A stretch of DNA of 64,000 nucleotides, from assembly GCF_050948215.1 (NCBI RefSeq), contig NC_135155.1, positions 15,155,001 to 15,219,000 on the forward strand, given 5' to 3'. Under the pieces are notes generated by a model. It worked only from the letters and a program-made list of their open reading frames with translations, did not search any database and was not told the origin of the DNA. Shown piece after piece: positions 59,773-64,000 of this stretch (positions are counted from its first letter, which is position 1; each line of letters begins with the position of its first letter). The position numbers were made by a program, and so were the translations under genes. Origin of the DNA: Halictus rubicundus. Lineage: Eukaryota; Arthropoda; Insecta; Hymenoptera; Halictidae.

Positions 59773-59989
59773 TTAACTACCGGACCAGTCGAAATGACTG
59801 GTTCCCAATTTTTTCTTTCACAATCACTGAAATTGTAAAAATGTTTTCATCGGAAATTTGTTAACCTCTTCATTGAAGCACATGTTACAATCAAAGTTGT
59901 ATGAAGTCTGAATGGGCACAGTCTTGTCACTGTTACGAAGCAATATATGTACGCCAGTCGCATTTATTCCTAGGTAGTTCTTGTGTTAA
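59773..59989. mobile_element. TTAA-type MITE related to the 12.4-kb composite element
   Basis: TTAA-CTACC at the left and TTGTG-TTAA at the right (to 59989). CCAGTCGAAATGACTGG lies next to the left end. The body (ATCACTGAAATTGTAAAAAT...CACATGTTACAATCAAAGTT...CAGTCTTGTCACTGTTA) aligns with the repeated unit of 12771-13365. Confidence 0.55.
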
Positions 59990-60589
59990 TTAGCTGGGGC
60001 ATCCAAGATTTAGAGCCCACAGAAAATTTCGCGTCCACAGAAGACGATCGAGGCTCGGCCCGATTATGCATAGTCGATGCCGCGCGCTTTAGGACCTTGT
60101 GACACTTAGGGACACCGGGACGAGCCGGTCATAAGTCGTGTTCGCTGTGTAACAGCGCACTGACGAGGTACACCAGAGATCGGCGATTTCCATACGGCGC
60201 GTATGAAACAAAGGACTGTCGGAGACGACCAATAAGTGGTCCGAGGCCAAAGAGGAACGGTCGCGTAGTCGTCGTCGTCGTCGCGAGAGCTGTTATTATT
60301 CGCCGGTTCGCGATAGAAATTCAGTTGTCGACGGGAACGGGACGAGAGCCTTTTGTCTTTCGGTGACTCGATGCTAATCGGGTCCGCCTACGATGATTCC
60401 TCCGCCACGAGTTACAGGAACAATGCCGTCGGCGCATCCTTGAACATACCGCGAAACAAATCTTAAATTCGTCCATTCTGGGAGAAAGTCGCCTATACAC
60501 CATTCTCCTAACTACAGTGGACCATGAAAATACGCCCTTCAGATCAGAATAACTGTTTTCAAATTGGACCGAACGACTTGACTTTCTGT
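59990..60589. other. Unannotated stretch
   Basis: (CGT)n-like GTCGTCGTCGTCGTCGCG at about 60266-60283. No exon recognised. Confidence 0.3.
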
Positions 60590-60657
60590 TTTCACAATTA
60601 GGAGTATTTATTTATTGAACGATGCGCATAAAAGATTTTGAAAAGATTCCGATTTGC

Positions 60658-60724
60658 TAGGAATCCCATGAAAAGGGCACTGTCGACTTTCGTTCTGAAA
60701 AGTGCCCTTTTCATGGAATTCCTA
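60658..60724. repeat. 67-nt hairpin with 24-bp stem
   Basis: TAGGAATCCCATGAAAAGGG-CACT pairs with AGTG-CCCTTTTCATGGAATTCCTA with a single mismatch and a 19-nt loop. Size and pairing resemble a small-RNA precursor, but it lies within repeat DNA. Confidence 0.7.
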
Positions 60725-60847
60725 CCAAGTACAATTTTTTGGAAATATAGGTTCCATTTATGAAAGCAGATCCCTTTACTGTTGTGCATTTCCTGAGCTC
60801 AGATATTGTATTATTTCTATGTCAACGAATTAAATTGTTTCCTTGTA
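60680..60847 (-). repeat. Inverted copy of the flank duplicated at 36.5-36.9 kb
   Basis: The reverse strand reads CAAGGAAACAATTTAATTCG ... ATCTGCTTTCATAAATGGAA ... AGGAATTCCATGAAAAGGGC, matching each 223-bp unit at 36515-36960. It abuts a MITE end in the same relative position. Confidence 0.85.
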
Positions 60848-60912
60848 CAGTGATTTCTCTATATATGTCGCCAAGGCCTCGTTGATGAACGTCGCGGAAT
60901 TATACCCGCTAC
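60848..60912 (+). mobile_element. Pogo/Tc1-mariner-type MITE, copy 9, truncated
   Basis: It starts CAGTGATTTCTCTATATATG after TA and runs to GAACGTCGCGGAATTATACC; the right two thirds are missing. Confidence 0.8.
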
Positions 60913-61500
60913 AAGTGTAAACATAACCAAGAAGAAATGCAAAACGAAAACCAGAAATTGAGTCTCCATATTACTTCAACTTGCGTCGATGCATGCAAAC
61001 ATTTTTTTCTTCGTTCTCATGCGTCAAGATCGTCAAGCCTAACAGCCAATCGCAAGAACGTTCACCGGCGAGGCGGCAGCCTTCAAACTGTTCAAAATCC
61101 AGTAATGGCACGCTAATAACCGAGACACGGACGGCCACGCGCGTATGCAAACTAGCTTTCCAATTCAAAAACAGTCGGAATGCGGTCCACGGTGTCCATA
61201 TCGCGCAACTTTCTACCAGTTTATGCATTGCTGCAACGATTCTGGTTCCCCGAAGCCTAGGTAATCTTTGCCGCATGTGGCAAATCAGCATAATGACGGA
61301 AGGAAAAGCTCGAGAACATGACCGGGAGAAAGTCGACACCGTCGATGTCACTCGCGAGATGCAACATGTTCAACGGAAACGGAAAATCAACCCTCGCAAC
61401 TTCATTTTTCTTTAGAAATTCGTACAATTGAGCATAATACTTCGAGGAAAATGGCTGCCACGTCCTTCCAGTTCAACCTGTTGAGTTGAGATTTTTAATT
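60913..61500. other. Unannotated stretch
   Basis: Overlapping frames of 144 codons (+) and 126 codons (-) at 60971-61415 have mixed composition but no domain I recognise. Confidence 0.35.
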
Positions 61501-61780
61501 AACACTAAATCATGAAATTTTCAGTATTTGTCTAACTAACATAGATCTACGAAACGCATATTTTACATTTTCATTACAGGCTCAAATAAAAAATTTTCGG
61601 AAACTGCCTTTTTTGTCTGCTGGTATAATCCCCAGCTATTGCAATTTTTTCAAAATCTTTCTTGCACGTCATTTTCGGTAAACCAATTCTTCTAATTGCT
61701 CAACAAATGTTAGGTCGTTTGGTCAGAAAGAAAAAGTTATGCTGTTTTAAAGGGCGTTCGAATACTTTCGTGAGCCAGTG
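61501..61780 (-). mobile_element. Terminal fragment of a Tc1/mariner-type element
   Basis: It ends GGCGTTCGAATACTTTCGTG-AGCCAGTG followed by TA; the reverse CACTGGCTCACGAAAGTATT is a typical Tc1-like terminus. The upstream part is a diverged relative of 57209-57600. The opposite end was not found and no transposase is seen. Confidence 0.6.
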
Positions 61781-61782
61781 TA

Positions 61783-63023
61783 TATTATCAATTCCCTTTA
61801 ACTCGAAATGAAATTCTATTTTATCGTTGTCAGTATTTAGCCTTTACAGAACACGTGGTTATACGATGAATATAAATTTTCTATTTTTCCTAATAGATTA
61901 TATATAAATTGTAGTGGGGGTTGCAAGGGGTTGAACATCACACAACAAGACACACATATTGCTTTTCAAAATAACCCTAATTGTATACAGAAAACAACTG
62001 TCGAATATCTTTTGATTCTCGACCATTGAAAACTATGTAACACGTTAAAAAAAAAGTCAAAAAATCGCATTCTTTTTACCGAATCGCACGAGTCCGAAGG
62101 GGTAGCTCGTTCATGGAGGGTAAGCGGAAGCTCGGACTGGATTACCGGTTCTCGATTGCCAGGGTCAAGAGTCATCGAAGCCGTACAGTCCTCGTCCAGG
62201 TCGTGGGCTCGGCGTTTTCCCAACCAACCCCTTTCAGCACTTCGTCCCCTACGGCCGGGATGAGATATTGAAGAACGGTAGCCATTTTGTATCAGCAGGC
62301 AACGATACCGAGCGACGACAGGACAATAGTCGCCACTTGTCCGCCGATTTTTTCGCGGAAACCAAATTCCAGCCCGCCTGCGGCGAGCCCCGTTGTTCCC
62401 GCGATGAAAAGGGCCGCTACAGCCCTCGATCCGATCTAGCTTCGACCGTGGATCATGCAACATAACAGAGCGAAATCATATCGCGAGCCGCAACCATAGG
62501 GGAACCCGGACAATTGGTGCAGCACGCTCCGCCTCGCAAAAGGGTGTACGAAGATGTTAGCGTTACGGGAAACACGCGCGATCGCTTGACAGATAGCTTC
62601 GAAAATGATCGAAAATATTTTATTTAGCCTCGTTTATCGTGGTTCGAGTGATCTTTCTTTCGATCGCGTGAACGCTTCGTTCCTGGAGCATGTAGATGCA
62701 ATTTCGGAAATAAAGAGATCAATGGGTCAATTATAAATTATAAATAACCTGAAAACCATTCCTCCCTAATCGAAACCTCCAAATGTCTCCTAACACTAGG
62801 TAGCCCCTAGTCTTCTGAGGTTCAAAGGACGATACATAAACTGAAATGCCACCGCGTTCCAATCGAAATCTCCCAGAGTCTGCTAGCTCCAACTGGCGTC
62901 CGGTCTTCTCTGGTTGCAAATACGGTGCAGAAAAGAAAGAACAGAGAGACTCGTAAAGAAAACGTGAAAACAACCTCGAAGTATTATATGAAAGTGCTAA
63001 ACCCAGGTGGTTTTCTGTTCCAG
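61783..63023 (+). other. Intron sequence upstream of the exon
   Basis: No repeat named. It ends in the branch-point-like CTAAAC (about 62998) and the acceptor TTTTCTGTTCCAG. A 165-codon - frame at 61966-62463 has no recognised domain. Confidence 0.5.
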
Positions 63024-63350
63024 GTGTCCGCGGGCCAGCACATGCAGCTAACAGGTGATCTGAAGGTCTCGGTGGCGGCTCAGCAGGGCATGTACTTCAC
63101 CCAGCAGCAGACGCCGAACCAATCGGGTCCGGGTGGTCAGAACGACACCTACTGTTCGGTCTCTCAGTCTCAGACGATCAACTTCACGCAACAGAGTCTG
63201 AGACAGAGGGCCGCGGCTGCCGGCGGAGTTCCTCAGCCTGCGGGAGCCGCGGGACCCCGCAGCCATCCTCAGCAAGTGCCGCCGAACCAAGTGGACCAAC
63301 ATCAGCACGCGAAGATCCTCCAACAGCAGCAGCTGATGCGAGCCCAGCAG
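63024..63350 (+). CDS. mam: Internal exon of a Gln-rich transcriptional co-activator (mastermind-like candidate)
   Basis: The sequence shows an open, stop-free segment of exactly 109 codons. It is bounded by a pyrimidine-rich acceptor ending TTCTGTTCCAG (63013-63023) and by the donor CAG|GTACGT at 63351, so it is a symmetric phase-0 exon. A branch-point-like CTAAAC lies about 25 nt upstream of the acceptor. About a quarter of the residues are Gln (26 of 109). Notable stretches are VSAGQHMQLTGDLKVSVAAQ at the start, SVSQSQTINFTQQSLRQRAA in the middle, an Ala/Gly/Pro-rich linker, and KILQQQQLMRAQQ at the end. Mastermind proteins are nuclear co-activators that bridge the Notch intracellular domain/CSL complex to p300, and they are Gln-rich over most of their length. 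Taiman/NCOA proteins are also Gln-rich and are the main alternative. The name comes from remembered family character, not an alignment. That this is a real exon is much surer (about 0.9) than the gene name (about 0.5). No further exon of the gene is seen before the window ends. Confidence 0.55.
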
Positions 63351-64000
63351 GTACGTTTGTATATGTGTATGTTCCCGGTGTGCACGCACGCACACACACA
63401 CACACACACACACACGCGCGTTTTTGTCGTTGCCGATCGATAACAGAGAGCAGCAGCGCAGCGCGCTCCGGCGCGGCGCGGCGCGGCGTTTGCCCGTGAA
63501 TACCGGTGGTTTATGGTTCAATTACCTAATAGCGGTGAACGATTGTTATCCGCGGCTAATAGAAACGGTATTTAACTGGGAACTGGGAAACAGTCGGCCG
63601 CTTAATCCAAGCAATTTCCGCGTTCGCGGTTTCGACGTTCTGCGTAGATGGAACAACAACGACCTTTTCGATAGACTTGGTCTGCTCGGGATCGATTCGA
63701 TTTTGCGGTGTGTCGTTTTATATTTTCGCGTTACAGCAGCACCCCGATTATCCGAATCGTCGATGTCTGATGTCTCTAGTATCCCTACAAATACGAATAC
63801 AGCGAAGTCTTGATCTAATCGTGAGCCTCCGGGTCCGTGCTGTGACATAGATCGTGTAGGGCCGCTATTTTCTTGCGACCGCGCCGAACCTAGAAAAGGA
63901 CATTGTCTTTTTTTGCTTTAGCTGCTCTTTGGTCGTACAGAACAATTTTTTATATGTCAATATTGATTTTATATATAGTTTTTTGTATCGTTCTAATTCC
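63351..64000 (+). other. Intron sequence downstream of the exon
   Basis: It begins with the donor GTACGT, followed by a (CA)n tract at about 63390-63415 and a GCGCGGCGCGGCG patch near 63470-63485. No second exon before the end. Confidence 0.6.

Overview
The window looks like animal, very probably insect, nuclear DNA, and within insects most like a hymenopteran (bee or ant type). It has no dense gene packing, a patchwork of CpG-rich and AT-rich stretches, many long pure GA/CT tracts, and many small non-autonomous DNA transposons with TA or TTAA target duplications. The species call is an inference from composition and repeat content. I see no bacterial, plasmid, phage or organellar features.

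Only one protein-coding exon is convincing: + strand 63024-63350. It is a 109-codon, phase-0, glutamine-rich exon with good splice sites at both ends. It reads like an internal exon of a Gln-rich transcriptional co-activator. Mastermind (Notch pathway) is my best guess and Taiman/NCOA the main alternative. No other open frame in the window has exon-like features. The simplest reading is that most of the remaining 63 kb is one very long intron of this + strand gene, though intergenic DNA cannot be excluded for the left part.

The most interesting single site supports that reading. At 8750-8783 a branch-point-like CTAAC and a pyrimidine tract lead to CAG directly joined to GTAAGT. This is the architecture of a zero-nucleotide recursive-splicing (ratchet) site, on the same strand as the exon and 54 kb upstream of it.

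The rest is a record of repeat activity. (1) A pogo/Tc1-mariner-type MITE of about 180 bp (ends CAGTGATTTCTC / GAGAATTCACTG, TA duplications) has six full-length and three partial copies between 9.4 and 61 kb. (2) Several piggyBac-type MITE families lie in TTAA sites: the CCCTTTGCACTCGA family (23.4, 28.2, 51.8, 58.7 and 59.0 kb), the CACTAGAACC/CACTAAACC family with a palindrome next to the end (11.5, 12.4, 39.6, 41.0 and 59.8 kb), and a 44-bp-repeat element at 41.2 kb. (3) A family of about 190 bp has ends TAGACTGCGGATTTTTATGC (7.9, 22.7, 38.0 kb plus relics). (4) A foldback hairpin of about 200 bp occurs three times (25.9, 32.7, 55.1 kb). (5) Single MITEs lie at 0.6, 2.0, 4.2, 47.1 and 50.5 kb. 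(6) There is a mariner transposase C-terminal relic at 24.4 kb and a Tc1-type end at 61.8 kb. (7) Tandem arrays have unit lengths of about 54/162, 199, 344, 183, 223, 128, 30 and 191 bp. Microsatellites, CpG-dense blocks (about 36.0 and 45.3 kb) and G-run clusters (about 27.9 kb) fill much of the remaining sequence.
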